NCBI GenBank assembly: GCA_965219495.1
Contig: OZ244777.1
Coordinates: forward strand, 2,480,001 to 2,544,000
DNA from: CAZPXZ01 sp965219495
GTDB lineage: Bacteria > Pseudomonadota > Alphaproteobacteria > Rhodobacterales > CAZPXZ01
Length of the DNA stretch: 64,000 bases
Reading direction: 5' to 3'
Shown here: positions 1 to 8,245 of the stretch, one piece after another
Numbering within the stretch: the first letter of the stretch is position 1
How the letters are laid out: each line of letters begins with the position of its first letter
Notes under the pieces: generated by a model
Database searches by the model: none
What the model saw: only the letters and a program-made list of their open reading frames with translations
Told to the model about the DNA's origin: nothing
Position numbers and translations under genes: made by a program

Positions 1-1
1 A

Positions 2-115
2 CGCTCCGGAATGTACTGGAGCGTCAACGGCGCCAACGCCATCATCGCCCTGCGATGCGCTATCCTCTCCAACCGATTCGACGACTTCTGGGAACAACGA
101 GCCGCCGCAAATTGA
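2..115 (+). CDS. ISKra4-family transposase, C-terminal end (cut by window edge)
   Basis: An open frame enters from the left edge and ends in TGA at 113-115, giving the last 37 residues of a protein. The tail reads RSGMYWSVNGANAIIALRC and then a short acidic and aromatic stretch, a pattern I recognise from the C-terminus of ISKra4-type transposases (the GMYW...GANAI block). The catalytic part lies outside the window, so completeness cannot be judged. About 270 bp of DNA without a recognisable gene separate it from the next insertion sequence. Family call from motif recall only. Confidence 0.55.
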   Translation, partial: RSGMYWSVNGANAIIALRCAILSNRFDDFWEQRAAAN

Positions 116-397
116 CCCCATATCTCACAAATATGTCGTGCACCCCCGCGACCGCGACTGGGGCGCTCGATCGCAAGCTACCGGTTCCGGGGCTTGCTTG
201 CGAAGGGAAAGCCTGACCAGTGGGCACTTCGTGTTGCTCGCATGCGCGCCGGGCAGTCCGCCTGGAGCGCTTTGCCATTACCAGTGCCATCCGACGCAAC
301 GGCCGCGATGAGGTGTGGCTCAGGGCCAAGGCGACGGCCTCTTCATTAGGACGTGCAAAATCGACGCTCCAGTATTATTGCTAGGGTCCAGACTCAT

Positions 398-969
398 TCA
401 AATCCAATAACAGATGAGTGCGGCGAGGCATAGGGCGGCCATGAAGTTGTCGGCGTTTTTGTCGTATCGCATGGCGATGCGCCGGTAATCCTTGAGGCGC
501 CCGAACATGCGTTCGATGCCATTGCGGTCCTTGTATCGCTTTCTGTCGAAGGCGTGGGTCTGCTTTCGATTGGTCTTGTTTGGAATGACGGGCTGGATGT
601 TCTGTCGCAGCAGACAGGCGCGCCAATGGTCGGCGTCATAGGCCTTGTCGGCGAGCAGGTAGTGCGCCCTGGGCAGATGGCCGGCGAGCATGACGGCGAC
701 CTTGATGTCGGCGGTCTGCCCGGGTGTCAGATAGAAGGCCAGGGGCCGGCACTGTTCGTCGCTCAGGGCATGGACCTTGGTGTTTCGTCCGCCTTTAGTG
801 CGACCGATGGCCTGAGCAGAAGCCCCCCTTTTTCGCCGCCGGCACAGCGATGCGCCTTGACGTGGGTGGTGTCGATGGAAACCTGTTCCGGCGTCCCGGC
901 CAGGGTCTCCGTCAAAGCCGCGAACAGGTATTGCCAATGGCCGCGTTGCGACCAGCGGTTATAGCGATT
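398..969 (-). pseudogene. IS427-type transposase, orfA C-terminal part and orfB
   Basis: This is the downstream piece of the interrupted transposase. The orfA frame resumes next to the nested element (RYNRWSQRGHWQYLFAAL, then SIDTTHVKAHRCAGGEKG) and reaches the run AAAAAGGGGGG, where a -1 shift would enter orfB (ASAQAIGRTKGGRNTKVHAL). DDE features are visible: D in SIDTTHVKAH, D in LADKAYDAD, and E in RNGIERMFGRLKDYRRI near the end. The gene is inactive in its present form because its first 60 or so codons lie beyond the inserted ISL2-type element at 1999-2184. Confidence 0.85.
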
Positions 970-1995
970 AGACCTGCTGCGAAAGTCTGATTTTGAATGC
1001 GGTCCGCGCGGGACGGGTGCCGGTGTTGGGAATGGGTTCAAAACCCCATCAGCAGATTGACGATCCCGGCGATGATGTTGACCTTGATGCCGTAGCGGCG
1101 GCGCTTGTTGCGGTAGCGTTCGCCGAGAACGCGGAACACCTTGAGACGGCGGATGACGTTCTCCACCTTGACCCGGATGCGTGAGAGGGCGCGGTTGTAG
1201 TCCTTCTCGTCTTCGCTGAGCGGCTGACCCTTTCGCCGCTTGTAGGGCAGTTCCGTCTGCGCGTGGTGTTTCTGCAAGCCCTGGTATCCGCTGTCCACGT
1301 AGGCGCGCGACCATGCCGACAGCGGCGGCCCGCGGCGGCGCACCTCGATGTCGTGGAGGGCGCCGGGAAACGGCTTCGAGAGGGCGACGATGCGCCCTGC
1401 CTCGGTGACCTGGACCTCGGTCTTCAGGGTATGGCGCTTCTTCTTGCCGGAGTAGAACCGGCGCTGCCCGCGCAGGGGGCGCTCGATGGGCTGCTCGGTG
1501 GCGTCGATGAGCAGGGTCTCCAGATCGTCCTGGCGCCGGGTGCGGTCCTTCTTGAGGGCGACGGCCCCGGCGACGAGGGGCTCGAGAACGGCGAAGCGCC
1601 GGCAGATGGTGGAATCGTCGACGCCGAACAGGGAGCCGATGAACAGGTGCGTGGTGTAGAAGCGGTAATTGATGAGCAGGCCCATGAGCTGCTCCTCCAG
1701 GCCGCCCATGCCATGGGGACGGCCGGATTTCTTCTTGCGTCGTTCGCGCTTGAGCCATGCCGGACGCACCCGCTCGATGATCTCCTCGAACACCGCCGGC
1801 GTCACACCGGTGAGGCGTCTGAACGCCCGGCCGTGCCGGCGCAGGCGTTCGTAACCAAGGGCCTTGTTCACCGTCCACCTCCCGATCAGCCAAGCCGTTC
1901 GGTGGACCACAGTGACCGCGTAAGGTTAACGAAACACTGCAAATTGGGTGGAGAGGCCCGGCGCCCTACAAAATGTGGACTTTCGCAGCAGGTCT
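970..1995 (-). mobile_element. ISL2-group IS5-family element nested in the IS427 element
   Basis: Perfect 18-bp terminal inverted repeats, AGACCTGCTGCGAAAGTC, sit at 970 and, inverted, at 1978-1995. The flanks carry a 3-bp duplication ATT (967-969 and 1996-1998), equivalent to AAT on the other strand, which fits the ANT target preference of the ISL2 group. Deleting the element and one duplication copy restores an uninterrupted TVYNRYNRW reading frame in the host transposase, which proves the order of insertion. Length is 1026 bp with one transposase gene. Confidence 0.92.
1038..1871 (-). CDS. ISL2-group IS5-family transposase
   Basis: A 277-aa DDE transposase occupying almost all of its IS. 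The N-terminal third is a helix-turn-helix (GYERLRRHGRAFRRLTGV and the following helices). The catalytic core shows D in LLIDATEQPIERP, D in YVDSGYQGLQ, and E in VKVENVIRRLKVFR. I chose the GTG at 1871 because GGGAGGTGG lies just upstream at normal spacing; the frame stays open to 1910 but that extension lacks a ribosome site. It appears intact and, with perfect ends, could be mobile. Confidence 0.88.
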   Translation of the reverse strand: MNKALGYERLRRHGRAFRRLTGVTPAVFEEIIERVRPAWLKRERRKKKSGRPHGMGGLEEQLMGLLINYRFYTTHLFIGSLFGVDDSTICRRFAVLEPLVAGAVALKKDRTRRQDDLETLLIDATEQPIERPLRGQRRFYSGKKKRHTLKTEVQVTEAGRIVALSKPFPGALHDIEVRRRGPPLSAWSRAYVDSGYQGLQKHHAQTELPYKRRKGQPLSEDEKDYNRALSRIRVKVENVIRRLKVFRVLGERYRNKRRRYGIKVNIIAGIVNLLMGF

Positions 1996-2184
1996 ATTGT
2001 AAACCGTCGTCGAAGGGCCGTATCCCGGCGGGCAGTCGCGCCACCGGCAGCCCGACTGGAGAACGTGAATGATGCCGCTGATGATCCGCCGGTCATCCTC
2101 GCGCCGCTTGCCCGCCGCGTAGTACGGAAGATGCGGCTTGATCGCCGCCCATTGCTCGTCCGAAAGCCAAAATTGATCACGCAT
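1996..2184 (-). pseudogene. IS427-type transposase orfA, N-terminal fragment
   Basis: Begins at ATG 2184 behind GGAGGTTTTGAGGC and encodes MRDQFWLSDEQWAAIKPHLP, the DUF4096-type helix-turn-helix N-terminus of IS427-group OrfA, through CRWRDCPPGYGPSTTVYNR. It then runs into the inverted repeat of the nested element and stops there. The continuation is found at 398-969. Confidence 0.85.
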
Positions 2185-2248
2185 GCCTCAAAACCTCCAT
2201 CAAAAGTTTCAAGACATTGAATCAAACAAAGGTTAATGAGTTCTTACC

Positions 2249-3049
2249 CTAGGACTGCGAGAGATGACGTTCCAGTATTGTTGCTAAGACCGCGAGAGAT
2301 AGTGTCACGAGCAAATAGATGGCCGCCACGGTCATCCAGATCTCGAAAGTCATAAAAGTCTCGGCGATAATACTTCTTCCCTCATTCGTAAGATCGAACA
2401 CCGCGATGACACTCAGCATGGCCGACGATTTGACAAGTGAAATTGCCTGACTGGCCATCGGGGGCAAAATGATTCGGACCGCCTGCGGCAGAATCACCCA
2501 GCGGTATGACTGGGCAGTCGAAAGCCCCAGGCTGATCGCTGCTTCCGTCTGACCCTTGCCCACGGCCAGGATGCCCGCGCGAATGATCTCCGAGGCATAG
2601 GCTCCTTCGAACAAGGCGAGGGTCACGATGCCGGTCAGATAGCGGTCGAGACCAAATGCCGGTGCGAGGCAAAAGTAGAACACATACAATTGAACTAGTA
2701 GCGGCGTATTACGGATTACATCGAGATAAATACGTGCAAGTCCGCGTGCGACAATCGAACCGGATAGTCGCATAAATGCCGTCACTAAGCCAAAAATGAG
2801 CCCGAGAATCAGACTCCACATCATGATATCGAGAGTGACTAGCAGGCCGCGCATGAGCGGCCCGAGCACGATTTCGCCATCGATTTGCCTGAACAGGAAT
2901 TGAGGGACGCGGTACCACTGCCAATTGTACTGCATGGCCTCGGCACCCCGGAGGGTCAGCCAAAGCAGAGCGGCCGATAACACCAGGAACTGAGCCAGGG
3001 AAAAATAGGGCGACTTCCAAAGCGCCTGGATGCGACGAGAAACCTTCAT
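2249..3049 (-). CDS. Polar amino-acid ABC transporter permease (HisM/GlnP type)
   Basis: A 266-aa inner-membrane permease with several hydrophobic segments and the EAA loop typical of the family (EAAISLGLSTAQSYRWVILP, about residues 175-195). The segment DVIRNTPLLVQLYVFY is a hallmark of amino-acid permeases of the HisM/GlnP class. The start is the ATG at 3049, 7 bp after the ATPase stop, with GAAAG upstream; the open frame extends further but overlaps the ATPase. The stop codon TAG coincides with the CTAG target of the IS427 insertion and is preserved. The usual binding-protein gene is absent on both sides, so the pair is probably an IS-damaged remnant of a larger operon. Confidence 0.88.
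   Translation of the reverse strand: MKVSRRIQALWKSPYFSLAQFLVLSAALLWLTLRGAEAMQYNWQWYRVPQFLFRQIDGEIVLGPLMRGLLVTLDIMMWSLILGLIFGLVTAFMRLSGSIVARGLARIYLDVIRNTPLLVQLYVFYFCLAPAFGLDRYLTGIVTLALFEGAYASEIIRAGILAVGKGQTEAAISLGLSTAQSYRWVILPQAVRIILPPMASQAISLVKSSAMLSVIAVFDLTNEGRSIIAETFMTFEIWMTVAAIYLLVTLSLAVLATILERHLSQS
2252..2300. repeat. 35-bp imperfect tandem duplication at the 3' end of the permease gene
   Basis: One unit is 2266-2300 (gacgttccagtattgttgct...). The other is split by the IS427 element into 363-383 and 2252-2265 (gacgctccagtattattgct...). The units match at about 31 of 35 positions. Unit two encodes LAVLATILER of the permease; unit one encodes LAVLAIILERR in a different frame, so the duplication created an alternative C-terminus. 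The IS then inserted inside the distal unit. Confidence 0.75.
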
Positions 3050-3056
3050 GACGCTT

Positions 3057-3824
3057 TCAATGCTGAAGAATTTGACTGAGAAAAATGCGTGTTCTCTCGT
3101 TCTTCGGAGCGGTGAAGAACTCTTCCGGCACGGCGGTCTCCACAATCTCACCGTGATCCATGAAGACCATCGTGTCCGCCCCTCGTCGAGCAAAACCCAT
3201 TTCGTGGGTCACACAGACCATGGTCATGCCGCTGTCGGCCAAATCGATCATGACTTCAAGTACTTCCTTGATCATCTCCGGATCGAGGGCCGAGGTTGGC
3301 TCGTCGAAGAGCATGATCTTTGGATTCATGCATAAGGCCCGCGCAATCGCCACCCGCTGTTGCTGGCCCCCTGAGAGTTGGCTCGGATACTTGTCGGCCT
3401 GCTCTGGAATCCGCACGCGCTCCAGGAATCGCATGGCGGTGTCTCTGGCGTCCTGATGGGACAATCCCCTTGCCCGGATCGGGGCGAGGGTACAGTTTTT
3501 GAGAACGGTCAGGTGTGGAAACAAGTTGAATTGCTGAAACACCACGCCGATTTCACGCCTGATCGCTTTGATATTCTTGGTGTCGTCGTTCAATTCGATC
3601 CCGTCAATCACGATGCGCCCGGCTTGGTGCTTTTCCAGACGGTTGATGCAGCGGATCATGGTCGATTTCCCAGATCCCGAGGGTCCACAGACTACGACCC
3701 GCTCCCCCAGCCGCACCTTCAGGGTGACATCGTTGAGGGCCTGAAAGTTTCCGAACCACTTGTGAACCGCGTCGAACTCGATCACAACCGGATTACCCTG
3801 GCTCGCCGAGGTTTCAGTGGTCAC
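3057..3824 (-). CDS. Polar amino-acid ABC transporter ATPase (GlnQ/AapP type)
   Basis: A 255-aa ATPase with Walker A GPSGSGKST, Q-loop VVFQQFNLFPH, signature LSGGQQQRVAIARAL and Walker B IMLFDEPTSALDPE, closely following the GlnQ/AapP pattern. It energises amino-acid uptake with the permease immediately downstream (7-bp gap, same operon). I chose GTG 3824 because AGAGGA sits 7 nt upstream; the frame stays open to 3878 without a better ribosome site. The IS1380 element begins only about 80 bp upstream and may have removed the binding-protein gene and native promoter. Confidence 0.9.
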   Translation of the reverse strand: MTTETSASQGNPVVIEFDAVHKWFGNFQALNDVTLKVRLGERVVVCGPSGSGKSTMIRCINRLEKHQAGRIVIDGIELNDDTKNIKAIRREIGVVFQQFNLFPHLTVLKNCTLAPIRARGLSHQDARDTAMRFLERVRIPEQADKYPSQLSGGQQQRVAIARALCMNPKIMLFDEPTSALDPEMIKEVLEVMIDLADSGMTMVCVTHEMGFARRGADTMVFMDHGEIVETAVPEEFFTAPKNERTRIFLSQILQH

Positions 3825-3905
3825 ACAAAATTCCTCTCGGTTCAAACAACTCCTTTGGGATGAAATGGTGTGGTGCACGGGTTGCCCCCCGTGGCAACCG
3901 CATGC

Positions 3906-5581
3906 CTAAGCACAACGCCCGAAAGCACGAATTCAGCCACTTATAAAGCGACATTCCCCAGATAGCCTCCAGGTTCGCCGAAATCACACTACCGTGCCAC
4001 CGTCGAGGGAATGGAATCATTTCCGCCGCCACCCGATGACCTGATTTCGGGATTTTCCTGTTTCCGGAAGCCCATTTGTCCATATTTTCCGGCATCCAGA
4101 CGCACCTCCCGTGTCGCTTTCTCCTTGCCGTCAATTTCCTCGGCCTACGCCGGAACGGGTCTTCGTCGTAGATCATCAATCAGGCCCAAGATTTTCTGAA
4201 ACGAGCTCCTCGGCACCGCCACCTCGGCCAATTGGAACGTGACGTACCGGCCATGGTGGACAACTTTGGCCCCGATCTTGACCAGCTTCTCTCGTAGCGT
4301 GGTCAGAGACCAATGCTCCACTTCCTTCGGCAAGGCCAACGTCCGCATGAAGTTGGCGAGATTGTAAGCCAGGGCGTGAAGCTGGAGCCGAACCTTGTTG
4401 TCGCGGAACTTGCGGCACGACAGCCGCGTCCATTTGATCGCGTTCGTGCCTTCCTTGATGTACTGCTCCGCTTTGCCTCGTTGATTGTAGAAGGCCACCA
4501 CCCGCTCGGCGGGGCGCGACAGGTTGGTGACGATAAAGCCGACGCGGGGGACCAGTTCGCCAGGATGCCATTCCACCTTGGCCACCACGCGCCGCTTCCT
4601 GTCCCAGCTTCCAGCCTGATAGCTGAAGCTGGCGTAGTAACGCTGTACACGATTGGGCGGACGGCCAACGGGTCGCGTGAGCAGGTGGGCAATGCTCTCC
4701 TGAAGACTCTGATTCTTGGGTAGGCGGATCGCGTACAGGAAGCCCTCGGCTTCGAGGTAATCGTAGATCTCCGGCGAGGCGAAGGCGGCGTCACCCCGGA
4801 AATACAGCCGCACCTTCCGCCCCTTGTAGCGAACGACAACCGGCTTCAGCACGCCTTCCCAGTCATCGGCGCTGTGAACGTTGCCAGGGCGCAGGGAACA
4901 CCGTTCCAGATCACCAAACTGGTTGAACAGGAAAAGGGGATGGTAGCAGGTGCTGCCGAAGTGACCATTGTACGCCGACCCCTCTTGTTCGCCATGGGTT
5001 GGGCTGACGCTGGAATCCATGTCGAGAATGATCTTCGTCGGCGGATGCCGGTCATGAATCTTGTCGATCCACACCCTGTTCATGTCGGCCAAGGCCTCAA
5101 CGTTCCCGTCGGTGGCCAGAAGCTCCGTCTCGAAACGCCCCATCTGACTGGTCGAGGCTGCCTGCTTGGTGACGGCATGGCCGCCGACGATCCATCGAAT
5201 GACCGGGTCGAGGCTGAGCCGGTCGGCATCGTTCACGTCGTCATACCCGCCAAGGCGTCCGAAAACGGACTGGCGGAACTGACCGACAAGACCGTGACGA
5301 CCATTCTTCCCACGACGGGTCTCCGTGAGTGCGTCCCCGGCAATCTCGGTCAGTCCGACCGCATCATCCAGTTCCCGATACGGCAACAACCCGGCGTCGG
5401 AAGAGACCTTGGAACCGTGGAACTCCAGCTTCAGCCGACGGTCAAAACCGAGCCTCAAAACCCCTGCTTCCCTTTCACTCATCGGGTAAGCCATATCAAC
5501 ACCCCAAATCCTCCTATAACGTACAGATTCTTATACCAGAATTCGGGTGCGGTGTCGTCAAATTATACGGTCATCTAGGCA
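3906..5581 (-). mobile_element. IS1380-family element (boundaries approximate)
   Basis: The transposase is certain; the ends are not. Read inward from the right, the sequence at 5581 begins CCTAGATGACC, like the CCTAGAT terminus known for ISEcp1 of this family. On the left, a CCTA at about 3906 is the best partner, giving a normal length of about 1.68 kb. I could not find a clear 4-bp target duplication, so the left limit may be off by tens of bases. Confidence 0.55.
4145..5494 (-). CDS. IS1380-family transposase
   Basis: A full-length 449-aa DDE transposase. Catalytic blocks are visible in order: D in TKIILDMDSSVSPTHGEQEG, D in LYFRGDAAFASPEIYDYLE, and E in FYNQRGKAEQYIKEGTNAIK, followed by the conserved LHALAYNLANFMRTLALP helix. 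The start ATG 5494 is preceded by GGGGTG at close spacing. No frameshift or internal stop is seen, so the element may be active. It separates the amino-acid ABC genes from the small truncated gene at 5593. Confidence 0.92.
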   Translation of the reverse strand: MAYPMSEREAGVLRLGFDRRLKLEFHGSKVSSDAGLLPYRELDDAVGLTEIAGDALTETRRGKNGRHGLVGQFRQSVFGRLGGYDDVNDADRLSLDPVIRWIVGGHAVTKQAASTSQMGRFETELLATDGNVEALADMNRVWIDKIHDRHPPTKIILDMDSSVSPTHGEQEGSAYNGHFGSTCYHPLFLFNQFGDLERCSLRPGNVHSADDWEGVLKPVVVRYKGRKVRLYFRGDAAFASPEIYDYLEAEGFLYAIRLPKNQSLQESIAHLLTRPVGRPPNRVQRYYASFSYQAGSWDRKRRVVAKVEWHPGELVPRVGFIVTNLSRPAERVVAFYNQRGKAEQYIKEGTNAIKWTRLSCRKFRDNKVRLQLHALAYNLANFMRTLALPKEVEHWSLTTLREKLVKIGAKVVHHGRYVTFQLAEVAVPRSSFQKILGLIDDLRRRPVPA

Positions 5582-5592
5582 ATGCGGGTTAA

Positions 5593-5868
5593 ATGAAATC
5601 GGTTCGGTTCATATCCTGTGAGGACGACGGGACGGACCAAATCATCTCTTTTGCGCTCGCTTGCGGCGAGATGGAAATCACAAGTCTTACCCTATTACGC
5701 ACACCTGAATTCGAGGGGATATTGGACGAAGCCGAGCGAGCGGTATCCGTTTCGCTGGAGGCCGAGACAGACGAAGACTTCCACATGCTTGAGGTTGTGA
5801 TGCTGGAAGCGAACACCGTAACGATAAAGACTCAGTGTCTGAATCAAAACTTTAGCAAGTTCATTTAA
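5593..5868 (+). pseudogene. Small hypothetical gene, 3' end replaced by an IS5 element
   Basis: An open frame of 91 codons begins with MKSVRFISCEDDGTDQIIS and is acidic throughout (ILDEAERAVSVSLEAETDED). The IS5 element starts near 5835, so only about 80 codons are native and the last 11 come from IS sequence. The IS1380 element ends just upstream, and no good ribosome site precedes the ATG, so the 5' end may also be lost. I do not recognise the family. Confidence 0.4.
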
Positions 5869-6796
5869 CCCATTGTTGCACAGGCACTTACGCGCCGCCC
5901 GAGGCGGCGGACCAAGAGCCGCACCGCAGCCCAGAGAACCCACGCCTTGGCGCTCTCGACGGTTCCCTCGAAGTCCTTGGCCAATCGTCGGCAGCGGTTC
6001 AGCCAGGCAAGAGTCCGTTCCACCACCCAGCGGCGGGGGAGAACCGCAAAACCCTTGTTTCCCGGGGGCTTGGAAACGATGATGAGATCCAGATCCAGGC
6101 CGCGGTCGCACAGGGACGCCGCAAGTTTCGGCCCCGAGTAGCCGCCATCCGCGAACAACGCCTGCAACGTCGGGCAGCACGCGGCCGCCTCTTCCAACAC
6201 GTCCGGCGCGCCGTCCCGATCCAGAATGCTCGCCGCATGAATCTGAACCGTCAGCGGGTTCCCTTCCGTATCCACCACAAGGTGGCGCTTGCGGCCCTTC
6301 ACCTTCTTGCCGGCGTCGTAACCGCGCGGTCCTCCGCTCTCGGTGGTCTTGGCGCCCTGGCGATCAATCGCACCCGCCGTCGGCTCTTCCGCGCGTCCCG
6401 CATCAAGGCGCGCCGCCCGCCGAAGCGACGCCAGAATGACCTCCATTCGTCCCCCTTTCGACCAGCCGTAGAAATAGTTCTGAACCGTCGTAAACGGTGG
6501 AAAATCCTTGGGTAAGGCGCGCCATTGACAACCTGTGCTGGCCATGTAAAGGATCGCGTTCAAGACTTCCCGAAGGTCCGTGGTGCGGGGACGACCGGTC
6601 GAAGCCGGTCCCGGAAGATGGGGGTCCAACAGCGACCATTCCGCATCCGTCAAATCCGACTCGTAACGAGACGTGGGGCGCTTATACTCAGCGCGAGTGG
6701 TTTCATTCCAAGGCATGGGTGCTCTCCATATTTCGTGTTTATGCTGTATGGAAAATACCACATGTCGAAGCCACTCAATAGTTTTAGGTCAAACTC
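5835..6796 (-). mobile_element. IS5-family element, complete copy
   Basis: The ends GTGTCTGAATCAAAACTTT (5835 inward) and GAGTTTGACCTAAAACTAT (6796 inward) match at 13 of 19 positions. The right end is confirmed by the second copy, whose sequence stays nearly identical up to the same point (13265) and then diverges. Flanking trinucleotides are TCA on the left and TAA on the right, so no exact target duplication remains. One possible cause is recombination between copies. Confidence 0.75.
5865..6716 (-). CDS. IS5-family transposase (single-frame type)
   Basis: A 283-aa transposase starting at ATG 6716 behind GGAGAG. The N-terminus SDLTDAEWSLLDPHLPGP and CQWRALPKDFPPFTTVQNYF form the DUF4096-like DNA-binding region. 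Catalytic residues are D in AGAIDRQGAKTT, D in LFADGGYSGPKL, and E in RRWVVERTLAWLNRCRRLAK. The reading frame is intact. A 5'-only copy lies at 12674-13265 in the same orientation. Confidence 0.9.
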   Translation of the reverse strand: MPWNETTRAEYKRPTSRYESDLTDAEWSLLDPHLPGPASTGRPRTTDLREVLNAILYMASTGCQWRALPKDFPPFTTVQNYFYGWSKGGRMEVILASLRRAARLDAGRAEEPTAGAIDRQGAKTTESGGPRGYDAGKKVKGRKRHLVVDTEGNPLTVQIHAASILDRDGAPDVLEEAAACCPTLQALFADGGYSGPKLAASLCDRGLDLDLIIVSKPPGNKGFAVLPRRWVVERTLAWLNRCRRLAKDFEGTVESAKAWVLWAAVRLLVRRLGRRVSACATMG

Positions 6797-6960
6797 TAAG
6801 ATAGGAGCAAATCCGGTTGCGAAATGCTTACGCAAATTGGCAAGCAAAGAGCAGGCGAGGCTGGCCGAGTTTGGAATTGATCGAAATAATCAAGTTATAA
6901 CAATGTGTTAATAGAGGTACATTGCGTCGCGAGGTGCTGGAAATCTCTTCGAAGAAGGAC

Positions 6961-8245
6961 GTTCTTGCACAATTGTGACGCAGGTCGTGAATGCGGAGCT
7001 TGCTCAACCCCATAGCGTGCCGCACCGCCTTCCATGCCTTGTCCAGCGCGACAGGTTCCCCGTCCGGGGACGCGAACACCGAAGGGCCATCGGCACGGCG
7101 AGGTAGCGCAGCAAGGCGTGTTGTTTTTCACTTTATTTCGGCAGAAATAGGGCGAATTTTCCCAGATTGTTTCGCGCGCGAACTGTTGGATTAATCCGGG
7201 ACAGCGTGATCAGGCTTCTTCTCCAGGCAGGGCGTCTTTCCAGTAGGCTGTCCGCCTGTAAAATGCCGTACGCACGATGCCAATTGTCCTTGTCCCTGGC
7301 ACCGTAGCGAAGCCTTGCGCGTTCACGCGGCCCCGAGCGCGTGACACCACCATCCGGCAGTTACGAAGCATTGCGAGAAACGCTTACGGTATAATTTGGG
7401 AAAAACGTGCCGAAATAAAGTGAAAGACAACAACGCGGGTGTGCGATGCGAGCCAGATCGCGCGCGGGCCGGTCTTGCTGTCGGGCAACACCGCGCGGTC
7501 GCCGTGAACGTGCTCCAACCGCAACCGCAGCGCTTCGGACTTGCGCGCACCCGTATAGAGCAGGAAGCGCAGCGCGGCAAGGGCGACCGGGTGATCCGCT
7601 TCCGCGACGTCGAGCGCCTGGCCGAGCGTGGCGAACTCATCGTCGGTCAGATAGTGCGCCTCAAAGCCCGTCTTGCGCCGCCGCGGTCTCCGGCAGGGGT
7701 TGGAGTCCTTGGGTCGCAGTCCGAGAGCTTCCCGCATGCTTCATCAGGGACGACATCGCCGCCATCGCCCAGTTCGCCGAGCCCGGGTGCGTTGCCAAGA
7801 TGCCGTCGAACCAGCTCCGCACGTCCTTCACGCCGGTCGCATCGACCGGGCGGTTGCCGAAGGCGGGCAGTATCCAGCGCCGCACGGTATCCGCATACGT
7901 CCGCCGCGTCGTTGGCTTTCAGCGTTCGGCGCAGTCGGCGAGGAACGCCGGGGCAAAGGTCTGCACTGTGGGAACCGCCGCCGGTGCGCCGCCCGTTTCT
8001 GCGTCGGCGATCAGCACCCGTGCCGCGTGCCGTGCATCCTCGACCGTCAGCGCGTCCAGCGTTCCGAACGTCCGCCTGATGATGGAACCGTTGCGCCGCC
8101 GCCGCACGACCCACGTCTTGCGCCCGTTCGGGCGAACCTGCAGCCCGACCCCCGGCGCGATGCTGTCCCACAGCACGGCCTCGCGTCCGTCCGCAGGCAT
8201 GAACGCGCGCGCCTTGGCCGCAGTGATCTTCGTTCTGTTCGTCAT
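6961..8245 (-). pseudogene. Tyrosine recombinase (integrase, DUF4102 type), multiply broken
   Basis: The gene starts at ATG 8245 with GGAAGGGATCGG upstream. The N-terminal arm-binding domain is clear (TAAKARAFMPADGREAVLWD, then GVGLQVRPNGRKTWVVRRRR). At 7919-7921 a TGA replaces the expected Trp in DCAER-W-KPTTRRTYAD; beyond it the frame continues as VRRWILPAFGNRPVD. A frameshift follows near 7735, then the catalytic domain starts (HYLTDDEFATLGQAL, YTGARKSEALRLRLEHV). The MITE-like element at 7120-7431 splits it. The frame resumes with LPRRADGPSVFASPDG and KLRIHDLRHNCA (catalytic HxxR), and homology ends near 6960 before the nucleophilic Tyr. It is a relic of a lost genomic island. Confidence 0.85.
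7120..7431. mobile_element. MITE-like element (312 bp) with 24-bp terminal inverted repeats
   Basis: The ends read inward are GTTGTTTTTCACTTTATTTC (7120) and GTTGTCTTTCACTTTATTTC (from 7431), both continuing GGCA; only one mismatch in 24 bp. The interior holds no reading frame of note. The flanks show a degenerate 7-bp repeat (ccgcgtt versus acgcctt, coding strand of the integrase). Removing the element rejoins the integrase frames ...IWLASHTR and LAALPRRADG. The inverted repeats do not match those of any other element in the window, so its parent transposon is elsewhere. Confidence 0.75.

Larger units (their letters stand above)
384..2249 (-). mobile_element. IS427-group IS5-family element, split by a nested IS
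   Basis: The ends are imperfect inverted repeats: GGGTCCAGACTCATT at 384 and GGGTAAGAACTCATT read inward from 2249 share GGGT and ACTCATT. They are flanked by a TA duplication (382-383 and 2250-2251) in a CTAG target. Removing the nested element (970-1995) and its 3-bp duplication leaves about 837 bp, normal for this group. Two reading frames with a slippery A5G6 run (823-833 on the complementary strand) fit the usual orfA/orfB frameshift design. The element landed on the TAG stop codon of the adjacent permease gene, and the target duplication restores that stop. Confidence 0.85.
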
